A program made the position numbers and the translations under genes. Source: UBA1161 sp002311745 (GTDB taxonomy: Bacteria; Planctomycetota; Phycisphaerae; Tepidisphaerales; Tepidisphaeraceae). From it: a DNA stretch of 64,000 nucleotides. This document shows positions 44,644 to 54,122 of the stretch, in pieces. Each line of letters opens with the position of its first letter. Position 1 is the first letter of the stretch. The notes beneath the pieces were generated by a model. That model did not search any database. It was not told the DNA's origin and worked only from the letters and a program-made list of their open reading frames with translations. The stretch lies in NCBI GenBank assembly GCA_050018415.1, contig JBEKAB010000018.1:5792-69791 (forward strand). Direction: 5' to 3'.

Positions 44644-47556
44644 ATGACGGCCCTGGTCTTGGCGCTGGCGTCGCTCGCCGCGTGTCACGCTCAGCCACCT
44701 TCCACACCAAGCGGCGCTCATCCTCTGACGGCAACGCCGGCGATCCAGCCCGTGGACATCAGCAGTCCGGCGGGCCCGGTCGCCGCCGGCAGCGCGGTCG
44801 AGCGGGCCGCGGCCAAGAATGAGTGGACCAGTTTCGTGCTGGAGCTGCGGAACGTTGCGACCGATGCGGCATCGCCTCTGAAGCTGCGCATCGAAGAGCC
44901 GCGTTTGATCAATGCCGCTGGCGGCAGCGGCGAGCAAATCGCGCTTTCGAACGTTTGCGTCTACCAGGTTCTTCCGATGCCGGTGAACACCAACACGGCC
45001 GGTTACGTGCGGAACACGGGCCTGGCCGCCGGCGCACGGCAATTGCCGCGGGCGCTTCTGCCTCTTGATAGCGACGGGGGAGTGGTCAACATCAGCCAAT
45101 TGCGCGATCCGTCCCGGCCATCGGACCCTTCGGCCAGGGCATCGGCGCAAGAGCCGCTGCTGCTGTGGATCGACCTGCACGTTCCGCCGCAGGCGCAAGC
45201 GGGGCAGTACCTGGGTCATTGCGATTTGGTTGCCACGGGGCAGAAAGCGGCGGTGGCGTCCATGCCGTTTTCTCTGCAGGTTTACGACTTTGCCATTCCC
45301 CCCGAGCGGCACTTGCTGATGGTGGGCCGGATCGATTGGGCGGACCTGGAGCGGGCGTATCCGGATCGCTTCGAGGCGATCACGCCGCGGCTGATGAACC
45401 GCACCGATGCAACCTTCGCCGCGCCCCTGGCCGCGCTGGATCAACTGACCCGCTTGGCCCAGGCTCATCGCGCCAACGCCGTCGTGCCGCGGCTGCAGCC
45501 GACGGTCAAATGGCCCAGCGGCCAGGTGCCGCAGGTCGATTGGTCCGACTTCGACTCGGTGCTCGCCCCGTGGCTGGGCGGCGATGCCTTCGCCGACAAG
45601 ACCGCGCTGGGCTACTGGCCCCTGCCGGAGATCGATTACCTGGACAACTTCGACGCCAAGGCTCGGCAGGCATACTGGTCGGCGGCGGCCAGCCACTTCA
45701 ACCAGCAGGATTGGCTGATGCGCGCGCCGGCGTTCCTCGAGTCGCCCCCTGGCCACGGGCCCGGCGGCGCCGCGGCCGCGCAATGCTGCGCTGACGCCCA
45801 GCGGATTCTCCTGGCGCACCCGCTGGTGCGCGTCATGCTGACGCTGGAAGACGACCAACTGTGCTTTGCCGACGCCGCTCATCCGCAATGGCTCGATGCG
45901 AATGCCTCCGACCGCCTCGTCTGTGCCGCCAGCGGGTTGGTCTTCGCCGCCCCGACGCACCCCTGGCCCAGCCAGCTAAAACCCCCGGGCCACTGGCTGC
46001 GCCCCGGCGCGGCGGGATTGGTCCCCTACCTCGGCGCCGGCGCCGCCGAGTGCGACGTGCGCCTGTGGGCGTGGCTGGCGTTCCTCAAGCACGCCAATCT
46101 GCTCCTGTGGGATGATCCGCTTCCTCGCCAAAATGGCCCGGCCGAGCAGGCCGACCCCGGCGAGTTGGTCTGGTTCTATCCCGGCCAGTGGTTCGGCGTC
46201 GATCAGCCCGTCCCCACCGTGCAACTCAAATGGCTGCGCCGCGCTGGGCAGGATTATGAATACCTCTATCTGGCCGCGCAGCGCGGCATGTCCACCAATG
46301 CCCTGCTGCTGGCGCGGCTCATGACCAAGCAGGTGCAACTGCAACCCGGCCAGGCTCCCGATCCGCTGTACGCCCTGCTCAGCGGAACCGTCAACCCCCA
46401 AACCTGGGACCAGGCCCAATCCCTACTGGCGCGCACCATTCTGCTGCGCGCACCCGGCCAATCCCCGGATGATCCAGCCGAAAAATCCAGGGAAATCGCT
46501 CTGAACCTCGACACCATCCGCTGGCAACGGCCGCAGGAGCGGCCGTTTCTTCTGCCACGATCGGCCCAGTGGCTGTGGGAATCGGCCTCGGCCTCGCCGT
46601 CCCATCATGAGGCGTTTTTGCGCCTTGGCGTGGACATCTACAACGCCGGCGACAACCGCCCCACACGAAACCTGCTGGGCTGGAGCAGCGCCGGTCCCGG
46701 TTGGGAATTTTCTCCGCAGCCGATGGTCATCGGATCCCTGCAGACGTACGCGGTGCAACGCTTTTCGCTGGAAGCGCGCGTGGATCCGGACAAGATCGTC
46801 AGCGGCTGGCGGCGCCCGCTCGAGTTCACTTTCGTCGACGGCTACACGCGCAGCCAGTATCGCGGCCAAGCCGTTTTGCCCGTCGCCGCCAGTGACCGCC
46901 GCGAGGGGCATCTTGTCATCGACGGCAAACTCGACGACTGGGATCAGACCGATCAACTTCATGCCGGCCGATTAACCAAAATGCTGGATCGACCGACGGT
47001 GCAGCGTTGGCGGATCGAGCCGGCATCCGCCGACAGCCAAATCTACAGCGGCTGGGGCGAGCAGAATTTTTACGTTGCGTTCCGCGTGCGCGGCGCCGGA
47101 GGCCAGGCGCCGCGTCGCAATTTCATCGACACGCAATTCCGCCGCGCCTGGGGCGAGGACCTCTGCCAGGTTTTAATCCAGCCGATCTTCGCCAACAACA
47201 CGACCGGCCCGGTCACGTACCTGGCGTGCAAACCCAACGGCGTATGTATCGCGCAGCGCCGATTGCAGGATCAACCCCAAGATGCTTGGCAGGACATCGA
47301 CGGCCCTGCGCCGCGCTACGCCGCGGATTTGGCCAATGACGCCTGGACCGGCGAGTTGGCGATCCCGTGGAAGCTGCTGAAAACGAACCCCGAGGTGCCC
47401 AAGTTGCTGCGATTCAACTTTGTTCAGCACCGCGCGGCCGACGGTGAATCGGCCAGTTGGGCGGGGCCAATCGACTTCGACAAAGATGATTCTTTGATGG
47501 GGTTATTGTTTTTGCGTCAAGCCAACACCCCGGGCGTTGAGCAGACAGCCCCCTAA
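44644..47556 (+). CDS. DUF4091/GH123-like lipoprotein with CBM9-like C-terminus
   Basis: About 970 residues from the ATG at 44644, which gives a lipoprotein signal (MTALVLALASLAAC). An N-terminal beta-sandwich (to about 220) leads to a barrel-like domain and the DUF4091 motif region (ELVWFYPGQWFG, then LKWLRRAGQDYEYLYLAAQR), as in glycoside hydrolase family 123 relatives acting on N-acetylgalactosamine glycans. The C-terminal 200 residues match a CBM9-like carbohydrate-binding domain (VIDGKLDDWDQTDQ, FYVAFRVRG, WTGELAIPWKLL). The frame is open back to 44368, where GGAGGAGG lies about 13 bases before an ATG, so a longer start is possible. Surface glycan breakdown is inferred. Confidence 0.75.
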   Translation: MTALVLALASLAACHAQPPSTPSGAHPLTATPAIQPVDISSPAGPVAAGSAVERAAAKNEWTSFVLELRNVATDAASPLKLRIEEPRLINAAGGSGEQIALSNVCVYQVLPMPVNTNTAGYVRNTGLAAGARQLPRALLPLDSDGGVVNISQLRDPSRPSDPSARASAQEPLLLWIDLHVPPQAQAGQYLGHCDLVATGQKAAVASMPFSLQVYDFAIPPERHLLMVGRIDWADLERAYPDRFEAITPRLMNRTDATFAAPLAALDQLTRLAQAHRANAVVPRLQPTVKWPSGQVPQVDWSDFDSVLAPWLGGDAFADKTALGYWPLPEIDYLDNFDAKARQAYWSAAASHFNQQDWLMRAPAFLESPPGHGPGGAAAAQCCADAQRILLAHPLVRVMLTLEDDQLCFADAAHPQWLDANASDRLVCAASGLVFAAPTHPWPSQLKPPGHWLRPGAAGLVPYLGAGAAECDVRLWAWLAFLKHANLLLWDDPLPRQNGPAEQADPGELVWFYPGQWFGVDQPVPTVQLKWLRRAGQDYEYLYLAAQRGMSTNALLLARLMTKQVQLQPGQAPDPLYALLSGTVNPQTWDQAQSLLARTILLRAPGQSPDDPAEKSREIALNLDTIRWQRPQERPFLLPRSAQWLWESASASPSHHEAFLRLGVDIYNAGDNRPTRNLLGWSSAGPGWEFSPQPMVIGSLQTYAVQRFSLEARVDPDKIVSGWRRPLEFTFVDGYTRSQYRGQAVLPVAASDRREGHLVIDGKLDDWDQTDQLHAGRLTKMLDRPTVQRWRIEPASADSQIYSGWGEQNFYVAFRVRGAGGQAPRRNFIDTQFRRAWGEDLCQVLIQPIFANNTTGPVTYLACKPNGVCIAQRRLQDQPQDAWQDIDGPAPRYAADLANDAWTGELAIPWKLLKTNPEVPKLLRFNFVQHRAADGESASWAGPIDFDKDDSLMGLLFLRQANTPGVEQTAP

Positions 47557-47781
47557 AAAAAAAGCTGACATGGCCGTTTTATCCGTTGCGGGTATACCAG
47601 GTTTCCCAATTTAACCCATCACCGATCCGGCTGGTGTGCAGTTTCCGTGGCTTTTCTTTACTGCGGCGCGATCCTGGTGTAACTTGGCTATGATCATCGG
47701 AGAAGGGACATCGTCTCTACAGGGTGTGCCGGTGATCGACAGCGCGGGCTATCTCGGCCCGCTTTGCCGGGAGAAACAAGA

Positions 47782-48651
47782 ATGCTGCGTAAACTCGTAA
47801 GCCGCGGTCTGGGTGCATTGTGTGCCGCTGCTGCCGCGGGGATTTTCGCCGTTGCCGCTCACGCGACGCCGGTCGTGCTGACAGACGGTACAAGCGATAA
47901 TTCCTCCGCCACCATCGATCCTCTTGCCCAAAGCGGACAATCCACTTGGGTCGTCAGCGGCGTGAACCATCTCGCTCAGCAATGGTTCTGGTACAGCGTG
48001 GGTACTTCCGCGCCACAATCGATCAGCACGCTGAGCAATACCCATCTGTTCACAGACCCCGTGAACGGCATCCTGAACGCCACCTACACGGGCGACGGCT
48101 TTACGCTCAATTTGGGCGTCACCTTCCAGGGGTCGGGCATCGTGGAACAAATCAACGTAACGCCATCGGCAACCCTCACCGGCGACGTTGCCAGCGCTGC
48201 CGGCCTTAATTTCCACCTGTACCAATACTCCGACTTCAACCTCAACGGCACCGCCGCCGGCGACACGCTGAATCTCAGCGGAACTCCGACGATCAATACC
48301 GCCGATCAGACCAAGGGCGGCACGAAGGCCAACTACGGGGCCGTGAGCAACGCCACAACGAGCGAATATCAGACCGGCACCGGCTCGACGATCAAGGGGC
48401 TGCTCAACAACGGCGTGAATCCCGTCACCCTCAGCGATAACTCCACCGGTCCGGTTCTTGGGGATGACAACTTTGCTTTCGAATGGGACCAGTCCATTGG
48501 ACCCAGCGGAAACCTGCAAGTGAGCATCACCCAGAGCATCCAAGGCGGGAATATTGTGCCGCTACCCAACGCGGCCTACGGAACTCTGGCATTGATGGCT
48601 CTGTTGGGCGGCGTCGGACTTGTGCGAAAGGTCGCCAAGAGAATCGCCTGA
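47782..48651 (+). CDS. Secreted protein with VPLP-type C-terminal sorting signal
   Basis: A 289-residue protein. The signal peptide (MLRKLVSRGLGALCAAAAAG) ends near AHA. The body is Thr/Asn/Gly-rich and beta-like, with no catalytic motif. The C-terminus has VPLPNAAYGTLALMALLGG followed by the basic cluster RKVAKR: the same layout as PEP-CTERM but with VPLP in place of VPEP, a variant I recall from Planctomycetota. It is followed by a strong terminator and by a subtilase with a standard VPEP signal. Function unknown. Confidence 0.78.
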   Translation: MLRKLVSRGLGALCAAAAAGIFAVAAHATPVVLTDGTSDNSSATIDPLAQSGQSTWVVSGVNHLAQQWFWYSVGTSAPQSISTLSNTHLFTDPVNGILNATYTGDGFTLNLGVTFQGSGIVEQINVTPSATLTGDVASAAGLNFHLYQYSDFNLNGTAAGDTLNLSGTPTINTADQTKGGTKANYGAVSNATTSEYQTGTGSTIKGLLNNGVNPVTLSDNSTGPVLGDDNFAFEWDQSIGPSGNLQVSITQSIQGGNIVPLPNAAYGTLALMALLGGVGLVRKVAKRIA

Positions 48652-48686
48652 CAAGGCCCTAGATACCGAATCACATCGCACCCCTG

Positions 48687-48722
48687 CCAGCCGCAGCATC
48701 CGACGCTGCGGCTGGGGTTTTT
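48687..48722 (+). terminator. Rho-independent terminator
   Basis: CCAGCCGCAGC (48687-48697) pairs exactly with GCTGCGGCTGG (48705-48715) around ATCCGAC, followed by GG and TTTTT. It lies 35 bases after the stop of the VPLP-protein gene. Confidence 0.9.
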
Positions 48723-48723
48723 G

Positions 48724-49128
48724 TCCCCCCACCCTGTGATCGCCACCGCCACCAGCCCACCAAAAGATAGAAATTCCAAAATTTTGCGACGCAATATGCT
48801 CCCGAGGTGTCGCGTTTAAGGAAAGCCGTCCGAGGACTATGGCCCGCGAAGTTATGCGAAAAATCAATCTTTATCGCTGACACTGTTAAAGAAACCGCAT
48901 TTCTGGACAGAAATCGCCAATTTATCGAATGTTGAATTGACCACTTTTTTCTTGCTTTTAACCGAAAGCGCGGTTATAGGACTGCGCAACGAGGTGCTGG
49001 GTGTACGGCGTTAATTTGCACCTCGGCTTTTCTGTGTTTCTGCGGTTCTTGCGGTTTACTGAGCAGTTGGGTGTTTATCTGGATGACCGGAAGGGTTCAG
49101 CGAAGACCTAGAAAAAGGTAGGTGGAGC
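48724..49128. other. AT-richer intergenic leader of the subtilase gene
   Basis: About 400 bases without a gene, less GC-rich than its surroundings. It contains the promoter candidate at 48954-48982 and ends with AGGTGGAGC before the subtilase ATG. No other element was recognised. Confidence 0.5.
48954..48982 (+). promoter_or_regulatory. Candidate promoter of the subtilase gene
   Basis: TTGCTT (48954-48959) and TATAGG (48977-48982) are spaced by 17 bases inside the AT-richer intergenic region. Each box matches the sigma-70 consensus at four of six positions. The leader to the ATG would be about 140 bases. Confidence 0.4.
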
Positions 49129-51231
49129 ATGATGCAACGACGATCATGGTGCGGCGCAGCCGCCCTGGTGGGAGCGATTCTTATCATTTCGGCGGCGGCT
49201 GCTCGGGGTGATCAGCCTCAGAACACCGCGGTCCAAGCCGACTCCGCCACGTTGACGGCCGGTGGGTTCGGCACCTTCGGCGTTTTCGGCCCACTCAACG
49301 GAGAATTGGTCACCGTCGGGGACATCGAGGCCGGAGGCGGGCTGGCGAATCTGTCCAGCGCAAATGTGAACACCTCGCCGGGTTCGACGCTGCCCAACGG
49401 CAACCCCGATCTTCCTTCCTCCCACGTTCAGGATTTTCAATTTGTGGGCAACATCCTGCCGGCCGGTGGCGTGAATTCGGCCGGCGGGCCGGGAGGCAAT
49501 CCCTATCCTGCTGGCTTAGTCGTCGACAATCATGCCAGTGAGGTCACTGGCGTGGTCGTGGGCCAAGGCACCAACGCGGCGGTCGACACGGGTATCGCCC
49601 CCGGCGCCGTGGTCCAGGAGGCCGGAATCACCGGCGCCGCGAACGCACCCAATGGTTATGCCGACCTGATTCAGCGCTCCATTCAGAATGGGGCGTCCAT
49701 CGTCAACCTGAGCCTGGGAGCCAACGTCACCCCAAATAACAATGGCCAGAGCATTCGTTCGCAGTTCCTGGACTGGGCTGCGGGGCGGTACAACGTCCTG
49801 TTCACCGTCGCCGGCAACGAGGCTGCCGCCGAGGTGGACACTCCGGCCGACGCGTATAACGGCATCACCGTCGGCGCGACGGGCTCGCGCACGTCTTACG
49901 ACCAGGCGGCGGCCAACCTCAACGTCTCCACCAACGGGTTCGTCAACGCCAACCGCACCTCCGACGGGCGGATCGGTGTCACTCTTGTCGCTCCCGGCGG
50001 CGACGCCGGGCCAGGGGCCGGCAACGTCGGCACCTTCAACGCCCTGCCGGCGTTTGACAACCAGTTCCAAACCACGGCGGGCGGACAATTTCAGTATTCA
50101 TCCACCAATGGGGGCGGCGTTAAGTTTTACGACCAGGATTCGTTTAACGGCGGCGCAAGCTCGGCCGCGAACGGCAGTGCCGGCGACAACACGGCGCCGT
50201 TTATCGCGGGTACGCCCCCGTCGAATCCCGGCGCCAACCTGGGGGCGGGGGATTTTGTGCAGAGTTCAACGCTGGCGGGGACGAGTTTTGCCGCACCCCT
50301 GGTGGCCGGCGCCGGCGCGGTGGTCTCACAGTACGGGCTGCTGGCCACGGCCACCAACGCCAACTCCAACATCGGCAACTTCGCCTTCTCCCGAAACGCC
50401 ACCGATCCCTTGGATCACCGTGTCCTTAAGGCGATCCTTATGAACGGCGCGTCGAAATACAACGTCGACGGCACTCTTCTGACTCGCTCCACGGGCACGG
50501 CTTGGACTCGATCCGGCGTGCTCCAAGGCGCCAAGGCACTTCCGGCGCCGCTGCTGGCCTTGGCGGTTGGGCCTACGTCCGCCCAGGCGCAGTCCGGGCT
50601 TGATCCGCAGCTTGGCACCGGCCAGCTCAATCTTCTGCACAGTCTGACCAATTACGCCGCCGGCGAACAAGGCCCCGGCGCACCCGGCGCGGCCAATGTC
50701 CTGCCCATCGGCTGGGACTATGAAACCGTCGCCGCCAATGCCGCGGCCAACACGATGTACACCTACAACTTTAGCTACGGCGGCTCTCCCACCGCCGCCT
50801 TCTCGGCCTCGCTCGCCTGGGACGCTCCCGTGACGATCAATAATCCCGGAGCCGGCAACTCGTTCCAGGTCAGCGGCACCGCCGCCACGACTTCCACCTT
50901 TAATGCCACGGCAGCGCCGGCGGACTTGGACCTTTATTTCTTCCAGGTCAATCCCAACGGCACGTTGCTGGAGTTGGGCTTTTCCAACAGCAACCTGGAC
51001 AACATGGAGCACATTTATGACCTGCCGACCGACGGGTTGGGCAATCTCGTCGGGCTGGCGGCGGGCAATTATCAATTGGACGTCGTTGCCCCCGGCGGCA
51101 TCGGCGCCGCGGCGGTTCCGTACGGCCTGGCCTGGTCGTTCGCATCCGTTCCCGAACCGGGCGCCGCGACGATGCTCGGCATCGGCCTGATCGCCGCGTC
51201 ACTCCGCCGCCGTCGCCGTCGTGCCGCCTAA
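49129..51231 (+). CDS. Subtilase-like (S8) secreted protease with PEP-CTERM signal
   Basis: A 700-residue protein with a signal peptide (RRSWCGAAALVGAILIISAA). The fold is subtilase-like: candidate catalytic Asp65 (VTVGDIEAGG), His135 (DNHASEVTGVVVG), oxyanion Asn230 (FTVAGNE) and Ser386 (LAGTSFAAPLVAGAG). The Asp and His motifs differ from the usual DTG and HGTHVAG, so activity is not certain. A C-terminal beta-rich region leads to VPEPGAATMLGIGLIAASL and RRRRRR, a standard exosortase sorting signal. It may process or remodel surface proteins. A strong terminator follows. Confidence 0.82.
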   Translation: MMQRRSWCGAAALVGAILIISAAAARGDQPQNTAVQADSATLTAGGFGTFGVFGPLNGELVTVGDIEAGGGLANLSSANVNTSPGSTLPNGNPDLPSSHVQDFQFVGNILPAGGVNSAGGPGGNPYPAGLVVDNHASEVTGVVVGQGTNAAVDTGIAPGAVVQEAGITGAANAPNGYADLIQRSIQNGASIVNLSLGANVTPNNNGQSIRSQFLDWAAGRYNVLFTVAGNEAAAEVDTPADAYNGITVGATGSRTSYDQAAANLNVSTNGFVNANRTSDGRIGVTLVAPGGDAGPGAGNVGTFNALPAFDNQFQTTAGGQFQYSSTNGGGVKFYDQDSFNGGASSAANGSAGDNTAPFIAGTPPSNPGANLGAGDFVQSSTLAGTSFAAPLVAGAGAVVSQYGLLATATNANSNIGNFAFSRNATDPLDHRVLKAILMNGASKYNVDGTLLTRSTGTAWTRSGVLQGAKALPAPLLALAVGPTSAQAQSGLDPQLGTGQLNLLHSLTNYAAGEQGPGAPGAANVLPIGWDYETVAANAAANTMYTYNFSYGGSPTAAFSASLAWDAPVTINNPGAGNSFQVSGTAATTSTFNATAAPADLDLYFFQVNPNGTLLELGFSNSNLDNMEHIYDLPTDGLGNLVGLAAGNYQLDVVAPGGIGAAAVPYGLAWSFASVPEPGAATMLGIGLIAASLRRRRRRAA

Positions 51232-51267
51232 AACGGGGCCAAACGCCGGTCATTTCCGAAGCGCAAC

Positions 51268-51296
51268 GCCCGCGCCACTTGGCGCGGGCTTTTTTT
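51268..51296 (+). terminator. Rho-independent terminator
   Basis: GCCCGCGCC (51268-51276) pairs exactly with GGCGCGGGC (51281-51289) around a four-base loop, followed by seven T. It ends the subtilase transcript. Confidence 0.93.
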
Positions 51297-51365
51297 GCCG
51301 CACGCATCGGCAGAATCGCCGCGGGGGGCGTGCCACTTGCTGCCGCTTCCAGTAAACTAACCTGC

Positions 51366-52397
51366 GTGTCAACGCCTGCCTCTGCTTCCGGCAATCGCCC
51401 GCTGCGCTTGGGCGTAATCGGCTGTGGACGAATGGGTCGGCTTCACGCGCGGGTCTGTGGCCAGACCCCCGGCGTGCAGGTCGTCGGCCTCTACGATATC
51501 GCCCCCGACGCGGCGGCCGCCGTCGCCGAGGAGTTCGCACTCCCGGTCAAATCCACCCTGGAAGAACTGCTGGCCGGCGCCGATGCGGTGGTCATCGCCG
51601 TGCCGACGCAGCATCATCTACCCATCGCCGAGCAGTGCCTGGGCCGCCGCATCGCCTGCCTGATCGAAAAACCGCTGGCCAAGGACATCGCCGGGGCCAA
51701 GAGCATCGTGGAACTGGCCCGGAAAAACCACGCCACCGTCCAAGTGGGCCACATCGAACGGTTCAATCCCGCCATCCGCGCCATGTCGCGGCTGCAAATC
51801 CGTCCGCGATTCCTGGAGGTGACGCGCATCAGTCCCATGACCTTCCGCAGCATCGACGTGGGGGTCGTGCTGGACATGATGATCCACGACATCGACATCG
51901 TGCTGAACCTGGCCGAATCGACGGTGAGCAAGATCGACGCCATCGGCGTGAGCGTCATCGGCGAGGTGGAGGACATCTGCAACGCCCGGCTGACCTTCGC
52001 CAACGGCTGTGTCGCCAACCTCACCGCCAGCCGCCTGGCCATGCGCACCGACCGGCGCATGCGCGTCTTCTGCACGGACGCGTACGTCTCGATCGATTAT
52101 CAAAAGCGGCACGGCACGGTGATCCGCCGCGGAGGCAACATCGAGGCCATCCGCCGGGCCGTGGCCCAAATCCGCGCCGGCGAAGTCGAAGACCTCTCGC
52201 AGCTCAACTACAAGGACCTGGTTCACATCGAGGAGTTGCAGATCGACGACGTCGAGCCGCTGCGGGCGCAGCTGGACGCGTTCGTCGACGCCGTGAAGAA
52301 CGGCTCGCGCCCGGTGGTCTCGGCCGAGGACGGCCTGCACGCCGTCGAAGTCGCACAGCGCATCGTCAAGACCATCGGCCCGGCCACGCTCGGCTAG
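51366..52397 (+). CDS. Gfo/Idh/MocA-family NAD-dependent sugar dehydrogenase (GnnA-like)
   Basis: A 343-residue oxidoreductase. The N-terminal Rossmann fold shows LRLGVIGCGRMGRLHARV and the EKPLA motif (LIEKPLAKDIAGA). The C-terminal domain carries GHIERFNPAIRA and the MMIHDIDIVLNLA region with the family His. The GHIERFNPA motif resembles UDP-GlcNAc 3-dehydrogenases (GnnA), which help build diamino-sugar lipid A in some bacteria; this assignment is tentative. The GTG at 51366 is chosen because the earlier in-frame codons lie in the terminator of the preceding gene. Confidence 0.8.
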   Translation: MSTPASASGNRPLRLGVIGCGRMGRLHARVCGQTPGVQVVGLYDIAPDAAAAVAEEFALPVKSTLEELLAGADAVVIAVPTQHHLPIAEQCLGRRIACLIEKPLAKDIAGAKSIVELARKNHATVQVGHIERFNPAIRAMSRLQIRPRFLEVTRISPMTFRSIDVGVVLDMMIHDIDIVLNLAESTVSKIDAIGVSVIGEVEDICNARLTFANGCVANLTASRLAMRTDRRMRVFCTDAYVSIDYQKRHGTVIRRGGNIEAIRRAVAQIRAGEVEDLSQLNYKDLVHIEELQIDDVEPLRAQLDAFVDAVKNGSRPVVSAEDGLHAVEVAQRIVKTIGPATLG

Positions 52398-52429
52398 CAT
52401 TCCCGCGTGTCACTCGGATACACCAGACC

Positions 52430-52538
52430 CGCGTCCTTTCGAGCAAGAGCCGGCCCGTCCTCGCTGGGTTGGCATTTCGCCGTGTAGGTCCGACTGACTA
52501 GATCCGCGTCCTTTCGAGCCTGAGCCGGCCCGTCCTCG
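52430..52538. repeat. Direct repeat of 34 bp, two copies
   Basis: CGCGTCCTTTCGAGC followed by GAGCCGGCCCGTCCTCG-like sequence occurs at 52430-52463 and again at 52505-52538, with two mismatches, 75 bases apart. The second copy extends into a perfect hairpin (CCGGCCC/GGGCCGG) that the first copy lacks. It sits just after the GnnA-like gene and may be a terminator duplicated in part. Confidence 0.75.
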
Positions 52539-53025
52539 GGCCGGTCTCTTCCCGCGTACGTTAAGAAACCGCTTCAATCCCCCGTCGATCCACGACTTGG
52601 ATTGCGAATTTGAGTTTTTCTCAAAGAATTCTTAGAGGTCAGAGTTGCGATTCGAACTGTAATTGGGCCGCTCGGCCGCGATTTTTTCGCGCAATGACCC
52701 GCTCGCATTGGGCTTGCGAGCGGCGAATGGACAAAAACTTTCACTCCCGTGAGGACCATAGGGGCTTGTGTTCTGCTTTCCATTTTTGACCGCGCCACGG
52801 GGGTATCCGCTGGGTCCCCGGGCCGCGCAAGCGCGCCCAAATCGACCGAATTTGGCTCAAAGGTTCACGGGTTTTGCTCGAGTTTGAGCGAATTCAGCGG
52901 CATTTCTGCCGCAAAACGAGCGAAATGCACCCGATTGAACGGGCCGCGCAATCGCCGGATAATGATCTGCCAATCTATCGGGGCGATACCGGCGAACCGG
53001 ATGACCGAACGCTCGGAGGTTTCAC
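52539..53025. other. Intergenic region before the HEPN-like gene
   Basis: About 490 bases without a recognisable gene. It contains a 9-bp perfect stem (CCGCTCGCA/TGCGAGCGG, 52699-52723). GGAGG lies seven bases before the GTG start of the next gene. Base composition becomes more AT-rich here and stays so through that gene, consistent with an acquired segment. Confidence 0.5.
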
Positions 53026-54033
53026 GTGCGTATGTTGCGAATGATTATTGCCCGCTTCGAGCCTCTTCGGGCAGAGGAATGGACGAATGCCGCCCTCAGA
53101 TTTGGCTCACTTCCAGTAGAAACGTTTGCCTCCGGCTTTGACGGGACGGCATTGCACGTGTTTCTCACATGTCAATGCAAACTGACTTCGCCGCCGATAT
53201 CGAATGCAAACGGGGAACTGATTCCGACTGACGACGTCCGCCGACACCTTGAAGAGCAGTTGGAATTGGCTGTGGATGCTGTTTCAGTGGCGACTCGCAC
53301 GCGACGTTCTATCCGCTCTCCCGACCCGTGTCTCGCATTTATCCCGGATGTGGGCGACGAGCGCGCTTGGTTAGATCTACACTCTGGAATCGCGCGGCGA
53401 CATTCGAGCAGGTTGGCGGGACGTCCCAAAATCCCGTTCTCAATCATTGAGCAACTATGCGTCGATCGAAGCGATGGTCTGGCTCTGCTGGCGGAAGCTC
53501 GAGCTAACCCCCACGCAAGTGGTCAGTTTCATGAGTTTTTTCGCGTTTTTGAGCGCGCATTTAAGCTGGATTGCGAGAAACTCGCTGGACCGCTCGGAAC
53601 TTATCTTTCCGGAACGCAGCAGGGTTATACGCTTCCGGAAATCGAGAACTGGCTACGTATAAGGGGACCCTTGACGCATGCCGACCGTCGAAAGTCATTT
53701 CTGTTAGAGCGAGATGCCTTCCCTGTAATACACCGAATGGAGCAGGCCGCTGTCGATGTAGTTGTCAACAAGAAGGACTGGAGGGATCCCTCTACAACAC
53801 GTGCACCGCGATGGCGCGCGGCCTTCGGTAGTTGTGATTCTGGATCAGGCATTTACGTAACCCAAGCCCAGGGAGCACGAATACAATTCGAACCGTTGGA
53901 TCAATTCGGCATCTATCCATTCGACCTGAATGCTTGTTTGAAAAAACTTCCGCCGGACTGGTGGTTAAAAAGGACAGCACACGGCATCGACACCGGCACG
54001 CGTGATGGGCCCAATACTGAGGGGCGGGCGTAA
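53026..54033 (+). CDS. Orphan protein with HEPN-like C-terminal half
   Basis: A 335-residue protein starting at a GTG with GGAGG upstream. I do not recognise the N-terminal half (FEPLRAEEWTNAALRF and onward). The C-terminal half is helical and contains LRIRGPLTHADRR, where R213 and H218 fit the Rx4-6H motif of HEPN domains, preceded by a helix rich in charged residues (FHEFFRVFERAFKLD). HEPN proteins are often RNases in toxin or defence systems, but many are inactive. No antitoxin or defence partner lies next to it. Base composition is less GC-rich than in neighbouring genes, which suggests horizontal origin. The HEPN call is from motif reading only. Confidence 0.6.
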   Translation: MRMLRMIIARFEPLRAEEWTNAALRFGSLPVETFASGFDGTALHVFLTCQCKLTSPPISNANGELIPTDDVRRHLEEQLELAVDAVSVATRTRRSIRSPDPCLAFIPDVGDERAWLDLHSGIARRHSSRLAGRPKIPFSIIEQLCVDRSDGLALLAEARANPHASGQFHEFFRVFERAFKLDCEKLAGPLGTYLSGTQQGYTLPEIENWLRIRGPLTHADRRKSFLLERDAFPVIHRMEQAAVDVVVNKKDWRDPSTTRAPRWRAAFGSCDSGSGIYVTQAQGARIQFEPLDQFGIYPFDLNACLKKLPPDWWLKRTAHGIDTGTRDGPNTEGRA

Positions 54034-54122
54034 TTTGGTACCGCCAAGACACCAAATCTGCGCCACACATCAGGCACAGATTTCCACAAATGGCTTGAGA
54101 TGGGCTTGCGGCAATTCGGGTG

